NCBI RefSeq assembly: GCF_011682055.1
Contig: NZ_JAAQOM010000007.1
Location: forward strand, 248,001-312,000
Direction of reading: 5' to 3'
DNA length: 64,000 nucleotides
From: Telluria antibiotica
Lineage (GTDB): Bacteria > Pseudomonadota > Gammaproteobacteria > Burkholderiales > Burkholderiaceae_D
A program made the translations under genes and the position numbers. Position 1 is the stretch's first letter, and every line of letters starts with the position of its first letter. Below the pieces are notes generated by a model. It saw nothing but the letters and a program-made list of their open reading frames with translations. It made no database searches and had not been told where the DNA came from. Positions 17,725-25,947 of this stretch are shown here, piece after piece.

Positions 17725-19086
17725 ATGGACCTCGTGCCACCGCCTCATATCGTCCTGAAATTGCCGGAATTGATCGGCGCGCTCAGCTATGCGCTGGACA
17801 TTACCGAAGGCCAGCCACCCGGCCATTGCATGCGCTGTTGCTGGATCGGTACGCACATCGGGCGCGAGGCAGGGTTGCCGGAAGACCAGTTGTGGGAGCT
17901 GTACTACACGCTATTGCTGAAGGACCTGGGTTGCAGCAGCAACGCGGCACGCATCTGCGAGTTGTATCTGACGGATGACCTCGACTTCAAGCGCGACTAT
18001 AAAACCGTCGGCGACAGCCTGCCGCAGGTGCTCGGTTTCGTGCTCAAGCACACGGGCCTCAAGGCCGGGCTGGCGGAGCGCTTCCGCAGCGTGCTGACGA
18101 TCCTGCGCGACGGCCCGGAAATCGCGCGTGACCTGGTGGCCACGCGCTGCCAGCGCGGCGCCGAGATTGCCGGACTGCTGCGGTTTCCGCAGGGCGTGTC
18201 CGACGGCATCTATTCTCTCGACGAACATTTCAACGGCAACGGCAAGCCGCACGGTCTGGCAGGCGAAGCGATTCCCGTCTATGCGCGCATCGCGTTGCTG
18301 GCGCAGGTGATCGACGTGTTCCACACGGAAGGCGGCCGCGAGGCTGCGCTGGCGGAAGCACGCGCGCGCGCGGGCCGCTGGTTCGATCCGCGTCTGGTTG
18401 CGGCCTTCGCGCAGGTGGCGCAGTCGGAAGCGTTCTGGGAAGGGTTGGCGAGTCCCGGCATCGACCGCGCCGTGGCCGCCCTGGAGCCGGCGGGCAGGGG
18501 ACCGGAACACGTGCTCGACGACGACTACCTCGACGACATCGCGGCTGCCTTCGGTCAGGTCGTCGACGCGAAGAGTCCGTACACGAGCGGACACAGCGGA
18601 CGAGTCGCGCTGTACACGGACATGATCGCGGAAGCACTGGGCTTGTCGGCACAGCGGCGCCGCTGGCTCAACCGCGGCGCGCTGCTGCACGACGTGGGCA
18701 AGCTGGGCGTGAGCAATAGTGTGCTCGACAAAGCGGGCGCGCTCGACCGTGCCGAGTGGGACGCCGTCAAGCTGCATGCCGCCTACACGGAAACGATCTT
18801 GGGCCGCATCACGCCGTTCCGCGAACTGGCGGCTATCGCCGGCGCGCATCACGAACGACTGGACGGCACGGGTTATCCCCGCGGCCTGTCCGGCGACGCC
18901 ATCCGCATCGAGACCCGTATCATCACGACGGCCGACGTCTTTGATGCCATCACGGCGGCGCGGCCGTACCGTGGCGCCATCGCGATCCCGCAGGCATTGG
19001 AGATGATGGAGAAAACAGTTGGCACGGCGCTCGATGTGGATTGCTTCGCCGCCTTGACGCGCGCGGTGGAGCGCATGCCGCTGTAA
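17725..19086 (+). CDS. HD-GYP domain c-di-GMP phosphodiesterase
   Basis: 453 residues from ATG at 17725; a TTG at 17683 would add 14 residues and neither has a strong ribosome site. Two HD-GYP-like halves are visible. The N-terminal half (about 25-200) retains the helical pattern (LLLKDLGCSSN, LDEHFNGNGKP) but lacks the HD pair. The C-terminal half is canonical: HSGRVALY, LLHDVGKLGV (H322, D323), AHHERLDGTGYPRGL (GYP at 383-385) and TTADVFDAIT. It hydrolyses c-di-GMP in the cytoplasm; no membrane segment or receiver domain is present. A strong terminator follows. Confidence 0.88.
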   Translation: MDLVPPPHIVLKLPELIGALSYALDITEGQPPGHCMRCCWIGTHIGREAGLPEDQLWELYYTLLLKDLGCSSNAARICELYLTDDLDFKRDYKTVGDSLPQVLGFVLKHTGLKAGLAERFRSVLTILRDGPEIARDLVATRCQRGAEIAGLLRFPQGVSDGIYSLDEHFNGNGKPHGLAGEAIPVYARIALLAQVIDVFHTEGGREAALAEARARAGRWFDPRLVAAFAQVAQSEAFWEGLASPGIDRAVAALEPAGRGPEHVLDDDYLDDIAAAFGQVVDAKSPYTSGHSGRVALYTDMIAEALGLSAQRRRWLNRGALLHDVGKLGVSNSVLDKAGALDRAEWDAVKLHAAYTETILGRITPFRELAAIAGAHHERLDGTGYPRGLSGDAIRIETRIITTADVFDAITAARPYRGAIAIPQALEMMEKTVGTALDVDCFAALTRAVERMPL

Positions 19087-19089
19087 AGA

Positions 19090-19123
19090 AAAGGCGCCGG
19101 ACCAACGCGGGCGGCGCCTTTTT
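19090..19123 (+). terminator. Terminator of HD-GYP gene
   Basis: AAAAGGCGCC and GGCGCCTTTTT form a strong stem with a loop of about 14 bases, 4 bases beyond the stop codon. Confidence 0.8.
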
Positions 19124-19164
19124 GTGTCAGCTCAATTCGGGCTCTGACCCCGAATTCACGCAGA

Positions 19165-19599
19165 TCAAGCTTGGATGACGCTCAGCTTGACGTCGATGTT
19201 GCCACGGGTGGCGTTCGAGTACGGGCACACGACGTGGGCGGCTTCGACCAGGTCTTGCGCTGCGGCGCGGTCCAGGCCCGGCAGGCTCACGGCCAGTTCC
19301 ACGGCGAGGCCGAAACCGTTCGGGATCGGGCCGATCGAGACGCTGGCGTCGATCGAGGCGTCGGCGGGGACGACGACTTTCTTCTGCGCGGCGACGAACT
19401 TGATGGCGCCCATGAAGCAGGCCGAGTAGCCGGCGGCGAACAGCTGTTCCGGGTTGGTGGCGTCACCTTTGCCGCCCATTTCTTTCGGCGGTGCCAGCTT
19501 CACTTCCAGCAGGCCGTCGTCGCTGCGGGATTGGCCTTCGCGGCCACCCGTGGTGTGCGCCTTGGCGGTGTACAGGACTTTTTCGAGTTTCGTGGTCAT
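19165..19599 (-). CDS. ohr: Organic hydroperoxide resistance protein Ohr
   Basis: 144 residues, typical length. N-terminus YTAKAHTTGGREG, redox cysteines C61 in GYSACFMGAI and C125 in HVVCPYSNATRGN, and the OsmC/Ohr fold between. Ohr reduces organic hydroperoxides using lipoylated partners in the cytoplasm. It lies 42 bases downstream of ohrR on the same strand, so the repressor and enzyme probably share a promoter controlled by the operator at 20101. A shortened second ohr copy is at 40698. Confidence 0.95.
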   Translation of the reverse strand: MTTKLEKVLYTAKAHTTGGREGQSRSDDGLLEVKLAPPKEMGGKGDATNPEQLFAAGYSACFMGAIKFVAAQKKVVVPADASIDASVSIGPIPNGFGLAVELAVSLPGLDRAAAQDLVEAAHVVCPYSNATRGNIDVKLSVIQA

Positions 19600-19641
19600 C
19601 GCATTACCTTTCAGTGGTTGAGTTCGTACTGCATCACATCT

Positions 19642-20085
19642 TCACAGCGCGCCGGCCAGCCGGTCGCGCATCGCTTTTATTTCGCCGACGAGCTTGACGA
19701 CGTCCTGCACGTCGCACCCGGTCGCGCCCAGGATGCAGGCCGGGATGCCGGCCGCTTCCTTCTTCAGCGCACGCGCCCGCTCGGTCAGGCGAGTCACGAC
19801 GCGGCGCTCGTCCTGCGGATCGCGCGACCGATCGACCAGGCCCTGTGCCTCCAGGCGCTTGAGCAGCGGCGTCAACGTGCCGGAATCCAGGTACAGGCGC
19901 TCGCCGATCTCGGACACGGTCAGCCCGTCGCGCTCCCACAGCACCAACAGCACGAGGTACTGCGGGTACGTCACGCCCAGCTTGTCCAGGTGCGGCTTGT
20001 ACACCTTCGTCATCGCCAGCGATGCGGAGTGGAGTGCAAAGCACAGCTGGTTGTCGAGGAGGAGGGCGGCGTCGTTCGTTTCCAT
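19642..20085 (-). CDS. ohrR: MarR-family organic peroxide sensor OhrR
   Basis: 147 residues with a winged helix-turn-helix ([20 protein letters not shown], about 55-74). The peroxide-sensing cysteine is C15 in [12 protein letters not shown], and C117 and C124 near the C-terminus are candidate resolving cysteines, so this is the two-Cys type. OhrR represses ohr until oxidised by organic peroxides. An inverted repeat lies just upstream of its start (20101-20117). Confidence 0.93.
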   Translation of the reverse strand: METNDAALLLDNQLCFALHSASLAMTKVYKPHLDKLGVTYPQYLVLLVLWERDGLTVSEIGERLYLDSGTLTPLLKRLEAQGLVDRSRDPQDERRVVTRLTERARALKKEAAGIPACILGATGCDVQDVVKLVGEIKAMRDRLAGAL

Positions 20086-20100
20086 GGGCTAAACTATAGC

Positions 20101-20117
20101 GCGCAATTAAATTGTGC
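20101..20117. promoter_or_regulatory. Likely OhrR operator
   Basis: GCGCAATT-A-AATTGTGC, an inverted repeat with one mismatch, 15 bases upstream of the ohrR start. It resembles the AATT-centred MarR-type operators described for OhrR in other bacteria. Confidence 0.6.
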
Positions 20118-20160
20118 ACAATATGTTTATTTTTATGAATGCCATAGCCGAAACCAATGA

Positions 20161-21006
20161 TCAGCGCGGCGTGCCGAACACCTGGGTCCAGTAGACGGTA
20201 CGGTTGCGGTTCTGCGGATTGACGACGTACGCGGCGCCCATTTCCGTGAAGCCGGGATTCATGATGTTGGCGCAGTGGCCGGGACTGCCCAGCCACGACG
20301 CGACGGCTTCGGCGGGTGTGCGCTGGCCCGACGCGATGTTTTCGCCGACGCGGCGCCAGCGGTAGCCGGCCGCCGTCGCACGGTCGGGAGGCTGGCTGCC
20401 GTCCGGCTGCTTGTGGTTGAAATAGTGCTTCTGCGCCATGTCGGCGCTGTGCGCGAGGGCGGCCTGGCCCAGTTGCGGATTCCACGTCACGGGGGCGGCC
20501 GGCCCGAACGCCTGCGTCCCGCACGTGCGCGGCTGCGCGCGCGCGGCGTTCACGAGTGCGAGGATCTGCTGTCCCGCGTCCGGCCAGTCGGGCAGCGGCG
20601 GCATCGCGACGGGCCGCGCCAGCACGACCTGCCAGTCGTTGCCGACGTGCGCCGTGCCGATCGCGGCGAAGTCCGGCGCGAGCAGGATGCGGCAGTATTT
20701 CTGCCCGATGGCGTCCATGGCCGCGCGCGCATCCCGAGGTCCCGTGATCGTGATCGCTTCCGCATGCTCGGCCTCGTAGCCGGCGCGCTGCAATGCGGAT
20801 TCGAGGAACGTGCCCGTCGCGATGCGGATCGCGGACAGCGCGGGCTCGACGGCCAGCGCGCGCGCCGGCGCGGCAGGGCGGCCGTCGCACGTGCCGGGCG
20901 CCGCGCGGTAGGCATTGACGAGATTGGCGAGCTCGTCCGCACGCACGGGCGCGATGGCGGCAGCCAGCAGGGCGGCGAACGGGACGATATGGACGGCGGC
21001 GGGCAT
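20161..21006 (-). CDS. Secreted CAP (SCP/PR-1) domain protein
   Basis: 281 residues with a Sec signal (VPFAALLAAAIAPVRA). The N-terminal 140 residues are a divergent region (LANLVNAYRAAPGTC at its start). The second half is a CAP domain: ALVNAARAQPRTC, LAHSADMAQKHYFNHKQPDGS, GENIASGQRTPAEAVASWLGSPGHCANIMNPGFTEMG in sequence. H and E residues of the CAP cavity are in HSADMA, HYFNH, GENI and GHCANI. Function of bacterial CAP proteins is varied and here unknown. Confidence 0.85.
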   Translation of the reverse strand: MPAAVHIVPFAALLAAAIAPVRADELANLVNAYRAAPGTCDGRPAAPARALAVEPALSAIRIATGTFLESALQRAGYEAEHAEAITITGPRDARAAMDAIGQKYCRILLAPDFAAIGTAHVGNDWQVVLARPVAMPPLPDWPDAGQQILALVNAARAQPRTCGTQAFGPAAPVTWNPQLGQAALAHSADMAQKHYFNHKQPDGSQPPDRATAAGYRWRRVGENIASGQRTPAEAVASWLGSPGHCANIMNPGFTEMGAAYVVNPQNRNRTVYWTQVFGTPR

Positions 21007-21364
21007 GGATGCGGCAGCGGGAAGAGCCTGGCATCCAGATGGGGACGCCGACGTGTAATTCCAGCGTCGCCGCGCGCGCGTCCCGTTTGGCGATGTCCTA
21101 TGTCGCGGCTAGAAGGCCAGCAAGCTGATACGCACTGCGAACATGAACGACGAGGTCAAGCAATTCAATATGTATTTGCCGATCAGACTGATGCGGCAGG
21201 TAAACATCACGCCATCGTAGCGGAGATGGGGTTGTCGGTACTCGTCTTGCCCTTGCCGGCCGCCTCATTCGCAACGCGCCTCAGCCGATTTCGTCGATAC
21301 CGCACTCGGACGAGCCATCGACGGCGTGCTGCAGCAGCGTGGCTCCGTGGAGGCCGCTGTATGC
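21007..21364. other. Intergenic region, nothing recognised
   Basis: About 360 bases between the CAP gene start and the end of the cobalamin operon. No credible gene, repeat or hairpin terminator was found. A short open stretch near 21280-21370 (reading FVDTALGRAIDGVLQQRGS) looks weakly coding and may be a gene remnant. Confidence 0.4.
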
Positions 21365-21703
21365 TCAACCGGTAACGGCTTGGTGGAACACCAGATCGTC
21401 AACCTGCCTTCCATTGCACAGGTGCTCGTCGATGATGCGATCCATGTTCTCGGGCGTGACGTTGTAGTACCAGGTGCCGTCCGGTTGCACGCACACGATC
21501 GGTCCGCCCTTACAGGCGGCAAAACAGCTCACGCGGCTACGCTTGACGCGCAGCTCGCCCTCGTTCAGGCCCGCGACCTTGAATTTCCCTCCCAGGCTGT
21601 CGAACAGCGCCTGCGCTGCGCCATCCTGGGTACAGCGCGGGCCGGTGCAGACCAGCAGGTGGCGACGGTAGTCGCCGATCTTCGGCTTGACGACATCATT
21701 CAT
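21365..21703 (-). CDS. Thioredoxin-like [2Fe-2S] ferredoxin of the cobalamin operon
   Basis: 112 residues. Cysteines 19, 24, 60 and 64 in LLVCTGPRC and RVSCFAACKGGP are the ligand pattern of thioredoxin-like [2Fe-2S] ferredoxins. ATG overlaps the cobJ stop (4 bp), so it is the last gene of the cobalamin operon. Related small ferredoxins accompany early-cobalt-insertion cobalamin genes in other bacteria (CbiW type). It probably delivers electrons to a corrin-modifying step or protects the corrin intermediate; which step is unknown. With no CbiJ in the operon, a reductive role is worth considering. Confidence 0.82.
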   Translation of the reverse strand: MNDVVKPKIGDYRRHLLVCTGPRCTQDGAAQALFDSLGGKFKVAGLNEGELRVKRSRVSCFAACKGGPIVCVQPDGTWYYNVTPENMDRIIDEHLCNGRQVDDLVFHQAVTG

Positions 21704-22701
21704 GTTTCGCACTCCTCGGTTGCGTTGGCATCGTTTTCCCACGGTTCGTCCAGCGTGGCACGGATGTAGTCGGCGGGCAGGCGGTGGCGTGCGGCCAATG
21801 CCTCGACGTCGGCGCCGGCAGCGTGCTCGTCGCGCAACATGTCCAGCCAGCCCAGTAATCCGGTCGAAAGCGAGCGTCCGGCACGCTCGCCTTCGCGCGT
21901 ACTGCCGCCGTCCTCCATGTCGTATTTGTTGGCGTAGCCGCGCGGCGTCACCATGACGCCGTGACGGATGAAGGTATTGCTGTTGCCGATCAGGACCGTG
22001 CTGAGCATGCCGATGTCGGCATCGGCCATCGCATCGAGCGTCGTGAAGACGATGTTCTCGCGGCGCCGGTAGGCGCTCTTGACGATCGCCACCGGCGTGT
22101 CCGGGCGGCGGTGGCGCAGGAACAGGCGCTGCGCCTCGACGATCTGGCGCGTGCGCCGTCCGCTCTTCGGGTTGTACAGCGCGACGACGAAATCGGCCAT
22201 GGCGACGGCGTCCAGCCGACGCGCGATCGTGGGCCACGGCGTCAGGAGGTCGGACAGCGAGATCGCGCAGAAGTCGTGCGTGAGCGGCGCGCCGACCAGG
22301 GCCGCGCAGCTGTTCAGTGCCGAGGCGCCAGGCACGATCTCGACCTGCACCGCGTCGTCCGGCGTCCACCCCGCCTGGAACAGCACCTCGTAGGTGGGCC
22401 CGGCCATGCCGTACACGCCGGCGTCGCCCGACGAGATCAGTGCCACCTTCTTGCCGGCCCGCGCCGCCTCCAATGCGCTGACGGCGCGGTCGAGCTCCTC
22501 GGTCATCGACTTGCGGATGATCTCCTTGCCTTCGATGAGGTCGGCCACCAGCTTGATGTAGGTGACGTAGCCGATCACCACGTCGGCTTCGGCGATGGCG
22601 GCACGGGCGCGCTGCGTCATGTGGTCGACGCTGCCGGGGCCGATCCCCACCAGCATGATCTTGCCGGCGCTGCCGGCCGATGGTTCGCGTTGTTCGTTCA
22701 T
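21700..22701 (-). CDS. cobJ: Precorrin-3B/cobalt-factor III C17-methyltransferase
   Basis: 333 residues from ATG at 22701, which overlaps the cobE stop. The SAM-dependent corrin methyltransferase fold starts with KIMLVGIGPGSVDHMTQRA and includes SSGDAGVYGMAGPTYEV, VPGASALNSCAALVGAPLTHDFCAISLSD (read in pieces) and VALYNPKSGRR. This is the CobJ/CbiH family that methylates C17 and drives ring contraction. An extra C-terminal segment of about 75 residues (from GGSTREGERAGRSL onward) goes beyond the usual 245-residue enzyme. Cytoplasmic, translationally coupled on both sides. Confidence 0.92.
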   Translation of the reverse strand: MNEQREPSAGSAGKIMLVGIGPGSVDHMTQRARAAIAEADVVIGYVTYIKLVADLIEGKEIIRKSMTEELDRAVSALEAARAGKKVALISSGDAGVYGMAGPTYEVLFQAGWTPDDAVQVEIVPGASALNSCAALVGAPLTHDFCAISLSDLLTPWPTIARRLDAVAMADFVVALYNPKSGRRTRQIVEAQRLFLRHRRPDTPVAIVKSAYRRRENIVFTTLDAMADADIGMLSTVLIGNSNTFIRHGVMVTPRGYANKYDMEDGGSTREGERAGRSLSTGLLGWLDMLRDEHAAGADVEALAARHRLPADYIRATLDEPWENDANATEECET

Positions 22702-23102
22702 GCTTCCTTCCTTGCGATAGAGACGGTGACGTTGCGGCCGTCCACCCCTTTGTGTTTGTGTTTTTCGACGGCCAGGGCGCTCATCGGCACGCCCGGCCCG
22801 GCGGCGAGAAGCGCGGCGGCCTCGCTGACCGACGGCGTGCCCGTGTAGCGGCGTACCGTCTCCGACGGATGGGGCACCTGCACCCGCGCCAGCTCGTGCG
22901 CTTCGTAAAAATGCAGCGGCCAGCCGTATTCGGTGGCCAGGGCGAGGAACGCGGCCTCGTCGCACTTGAGTGCAATGCTGGCCGCCGCGGTCACCTGGTG
23001 CGGCTGCGCGCCCGCCAGCGCCAGCGCCGCCAGCACGGCTTCGCGCACGGTCGCCAGCGGCACCCCGCGGTCGCAGCCCAGGCCGATCGCGTACGTCGTC
23101 AT
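22698..23102 (-). CDS. cobE: CobE / CbiG C-terminal domain protein
   Basis: 134 residues from ATG at 23102 overlapping the cbiG stop. IGLGCDRGVPLATVREAVLA and VEKHKHKGVDGRNVTVSIARKEA are the start and end of the CobE/CbiG C-terminal domain. In many bacteria this domain is fused to CbiG, which opens the delta-lactone of cobalt-precorrin-5A; here it is a separate coupled gene. The two products probably act together. Confidence 0.88.
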   Translation of the reverse strand: MTTYAIGLGCDRGVPLATVREAVLAALALAGAQPHQVTAAASIALKCDEAAFLALATEYGWPLHFYEAHELARVQVPHPSETVRRYTGTPSVSEAAALLAAGPGVPMSALAVEKHKHKGVDGRNVTVSIARKEA

Positions 23103-23857
23103 GCGGCGGTCTCCACGGGCGGACGGTAGACCACCAGCCGCTCGTGCAGCGCCTCCCAGCGCTCGGGCGGCACGTCGGCGTGCGTCACCCACAGCACGGC
23201 GGCGTATCGCTCCAGAGGCACCTCGTCGATGCGTGCGAAGCGGTGGATCGTATCGGGCAGCGGCGTCGGACGGGTCCACCAGTCCGGACTGCCCGCTTCC
23301 TGCACGAAGGCGATCGATTCACCGTTCACCACGTGCGCGGACACGCGCGTGACGTTGATCTTGGGCGCCTCCACGCGCCAGCCCAGGTGGCGGCCGAGAA
23401 TGTCGACAGGGATCGTGCGGCCGACGTCCGACGCGGTCGTCAGCACGGGCTCGGCGCCCAGCAGGTCGGCCACGCGCTCGCTCCATGCATTCGCGCCGCC
23501 AACGTGGCCGGACAGGACGGGAATCACGTATTGGCCGGCGTCGTCCACCACGATCACGCCGGGGTCCTCGTCCTTGCTGCGCAGGTGCGGCGCGATCAAG
23601 CGCACCACCGCGCCCAGCGAGACGAAGAAAACGATCTGGTCGTAGCGTGCGAACAGCGGGCCGATCTCGTCGCGCAACGCGCCTTCGTAAGCGTGCACGG
23701 TGTTGGCCACCTGCGCGAACTGCGACCGGAACTTGGCGGACGTGCAGATATCCGCGTCCGGCAGGTCGGCCGCGAGGCGCGCGGCCTGGGCGGCCCCGTG
23801 CTTCGTGATGGCCACCAGGCACAGGCGCGGGGCGGTGACGTGGATTGGTTCGCTCAT
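23099..23857 (-). CDS. cbiG: CbiG N-terminal and central domains
   Basis: 252 residues. VAITKHGAAQAARLAADLPDA opens the N-terminal domain; IVFFVSLGAVVRLIAPHLRSKDEDPGV and VIPVLSGHVGGANAWSERVAD mark the cobalamin synthesis G central domain, with VVDDAGQYVIP between. CbiG hydrolyses cobalt-precorrin-5A, releasing acetaldehyde, a reaction specific to the anaerobic-type pathway. The C-terminal domain is encoded separately as cobE. Overlaps cobI and cobE by 4 bp each. Confidence 0.9.
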   Translation of the reverse strand: MSEPIHVTAPRLCLVAITKHGAAQAARLAADLPDADICTSAKFRSQFAQVANTVHAYEGALRDEIGPLFARYDQIVFFVSLGAVVRLIAPHLRSKDEDPGVIVVDDAGQYVIPVLSGHVGGANAWSERVADLLGAEPVLTTASDVGRTIPVDILGRHLGWRVEAPKINVTRVSAHVVNGESIAFVQEAGSPDWWTRPTPLPDTIHRFARIDEVPLERYAAVLWVTHADVPPERWEALHERLVVYRPPVETAA

Positions 23858-24645
23858 GCGGTCTCCAAGGGTGTGGGTTGTGGACCGCTCTTTTTCAGGC
23901 AGCCCTTGATGCGTTCGCCGCGCACGCGGTGCGGATGCTTCACGATCAGCAGCGACAGGTAGCTGACCTTCGTCCCGCGCAGCGCCAGGATATCGGCGCC
24001 GCTGACGCGACGCTCGTCCGGCGCGCCGACGCGTTCGATGAAATGCGCGCCCGCCAGCAGGCCGCGCCGCTCGAGCCAGTCGACGACGTCGTCGAGCAGG
24101 GGCTTCACCTTCATCAGCACCAGCGTATCGAAGTCCGCCAGCAGGCGATCGACCGCGTCGACACCATAGGCGGCGGGCACGATGGCGACCGTGTCGTCCT
24201 GCTCGGCGAACGGCACCGGCACCTGCGCGCAGGCCGCCGTGAAGGCGTTCACGCCAGCGATGATCCGCACAGGCGCCCGGTCATCCAGCGCGGACACGGT
24301 ACGCGCCAGGTGGCCGAACGTGGCGTAGGTGCTGGCGTCGCCCTCGACCAGGAACAGCACGTCGCGGCCGGCGCGCAGCCAGGGCAGCACGGTCTCGGCC
24401 GCCCTGAGCCAGGCGCGAGCCAGTTTTTCGCCGTCGTGCGTCATCGGGAACAGCAGCAACGCGTGATCAACGGGCGGCGCGAGGCCCGCGCGTTGGACGA
24501 TGTCGAGCGCATAGCTGGGCGTCTTGCCACTGCGCGCCGGGTACACCCACACGGCGTCGCGGCGCTGCAACGCGTCCCAGGCGGCGCGGGTGATGAGGCC
24601 GGGGTCGCCCGGCCCGAGAGAAATGCCCCACAGCGTTCCGGTCAT
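23854..24645 (-). CDS. cobI: Precorrin-2/cobalt-factor II C20-methyltransferase
   Basis: 263 residues from ATG at 24645. GTLWGISLGPGDPGLITRAA is the N-terminal SAM-methyltransferase motif; VLFLVEGDASTYATFGHLAR and VNAFTAACAQVPVPFAE place it in the CobI/CbiL family. It methylates C20 of the precorrin-2 or cobalt-factor II macrocycle. Length is slightly above the family average, with a basic C-terminal tail. Coupled to cobL and cbiG by 4-bp overlaps. Confidence 0.92.
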   Translation of the reverse strand: MTGTLWGISLGPGDPGLITRAAWDALQRRDAVWVYPARSGKTPSYALDIVQRAGLAPPVDHALLLFPMTHDGEKLARAWLRAAETVLPWLRAGRDVLFLVEGDASTYATFGHLARTVSALDDRAPVRIIAGVNAFTAACAQVPVPFAEQDDTVAIVPAAYGVDAVDRLLADFDTLVLMKVKPLLDDVVDWLERRGLLAGAHFIERVGAPDERRVSGADILALRGTKVSYLSLLIVKHPHRVRGERIKGCLKKSGPQPTPLETA

Positions 24646-25946
24646 CCGGCGTCTCCTCGGCGCGCGCAGACGATCCAGACCGGGTTCTCGGCGGCCATCC
24701 GGTGCATGTGCAAAATCGGCTTGCTGCGCGCGGCCTGCAGCTGCAGCACGTCCCAGGCGGCGCCGAAGGACTGCAGCGCGCCGGTGGCCGTCGAAAGGTT
24801 TTCCAGCGTGACGAAGTTCATCACCAGCGTGCCGTCCGGGCGCAGGCGCCGCAGCACGCCGTCGATCAGCGCAGCCAGCTCGCCGCCCGAGCCGCCGACG
24901 AACACGGCGTCCGGATCGGGCCACGCGTCCAGCCCTTCCGGCGCCTTGCCGAGGAATAGACTGTAGTTGCTGACGCCGAAGGCGGCATGGTTGCGCCCCG
25001 CGATCGCATGGTCGGCCTCGTTCTTTTCTATCGCGTACACGTGGCCCTCCGGGCACAGGCGCGCCGCTTCGAGGCCGACGGAACCCGAGCCTGCGCCGAT
25101 GTCCCACACCACGCTGTCCGGCCGCAGGCGCATGCGGGCAAGGCTGACGGCGCGTACCTCCTGCTTCGTGATCAGGCCCTTCTCCGGCTGGCGTTGTTCG
25201 TAGGCGTCGTCTGCGAGCCCAAAGCGCTGGGTCCGCGGCAGCGGCGTCGTGCGCCACAACAGCACGACGTTGAGCGCCGCGAAGCGCATCGTCGCGGCTT
25301 GCTCGGGCCGGAGCTCGGCCAGCACGCGCTCGTCGGGCTGCAGCAGGTTTTCCGCCACGGCCATGTGAAAATCGTCGCCCAGTCCTTCCGCGAGCAACAG
25401 GCGTGCGATGCGGTCCGGCGAATTGTCCGGACTTGTCAGCACCAGCAGCCTGGCGTGCCGGCGCAGGGCCTGCGCCAGCGCATACAGGCCGTGTGCAGGC
25501 GGACTGCCGCGGCGCCATTCGCCGGCGTCGCGCGCGTGCGCCGAGACGATGCGCGCGTCCTGCCAGGCCAGGCCGATGCGCGCGCAGGCCAGCTGCAGCG
25601 TCGATACGTTCGGCAGGATGTCGAGCGCCTGCACGCACAGATGCTGGGCGAGGTAAGGCGCGATGCCGTGGCACAGCGGGTCGCCCGTAGCCAGCACCAC
25701 GCATGCCAGGTGATCGGCGCGCGCGGCGCGTACCCAGCCCGGCACGTCCTTCAGGCACCCGGTCAGGTCGTGGCAGACGGCGCCGGGCTTGAGCTCGCGC
25801 GCGAGCAGCGCGAGCGTGCGCGCACCGCCGATTACGACGTCTGCGCTGCGCACGTACGCGAGCGCCGTCGGCGTCAGGCTGGCGGGGCCGTCGTCCAGCA
25901 CGCCGACGACGCGGCAGGGATTGGGGTCTTGCAGGCAGGTGTCCAT
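24642..25946 (-). CDS. cobL: Precorrin-6Y C5,15-methyltransferase (CbiE-CbiT fusion)
   Basis: 434 residues from ATG at 25946, one base after the cbiD stop; the longer frame to 25997 lies inside cbiD. The N-terminal CbiE-like domain has VVGVLDDGPASLTPTALAYV and VLATGDPLCHGIAPYL. The C-terminal CbiT domain begins near 240 (ITKQEVRAVSLARMRL) and carries the Rossmann SAM motif VWDIGAGSGSVGLEAARL. It methylates C5 and C15 and decarboxylates the C12 acetate. The fused form is usual in proteobacteria. Confidence 0.93.
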   Translation of the reverse strand: MDTCLQDPNPCRVVGVLDDGPASLTPTALAYVRSADVVIGGARTLALLARELKPGAVCHDLTGCLKDVPGWVRAARADHLACVVLATGDPLCHGIAPYLAQHLCVQALDILPNVSTLQLACARIGLAWQDARIVSAHARDAGEWRRGSPPAHGLYALAQALRRHARLLVLTSPDNSPDRIARLLLAEGLGDDFHMAVAENLLQPDERVLAELRPEQAATMRFAALNVVLLWRTTPLPRTQRFGLADDAYEQRQPEKGLITKQEVRAVSLARMRLRPDSVVWDIGAGSGSVGLEAARLCPEGHVYAIEKNEADHAIAGRNHAAFGVSNYSLFLGKAPEGLDAWPDPDAVFVGGSGGELAALIDGVLRRLRPDGTLVMNFVTLENLSTATGALQSFGAAWDVLQLQAARSKPILHMHRMAAENPVWIVCARRGDAG

Positions 25947-25947
25947 G

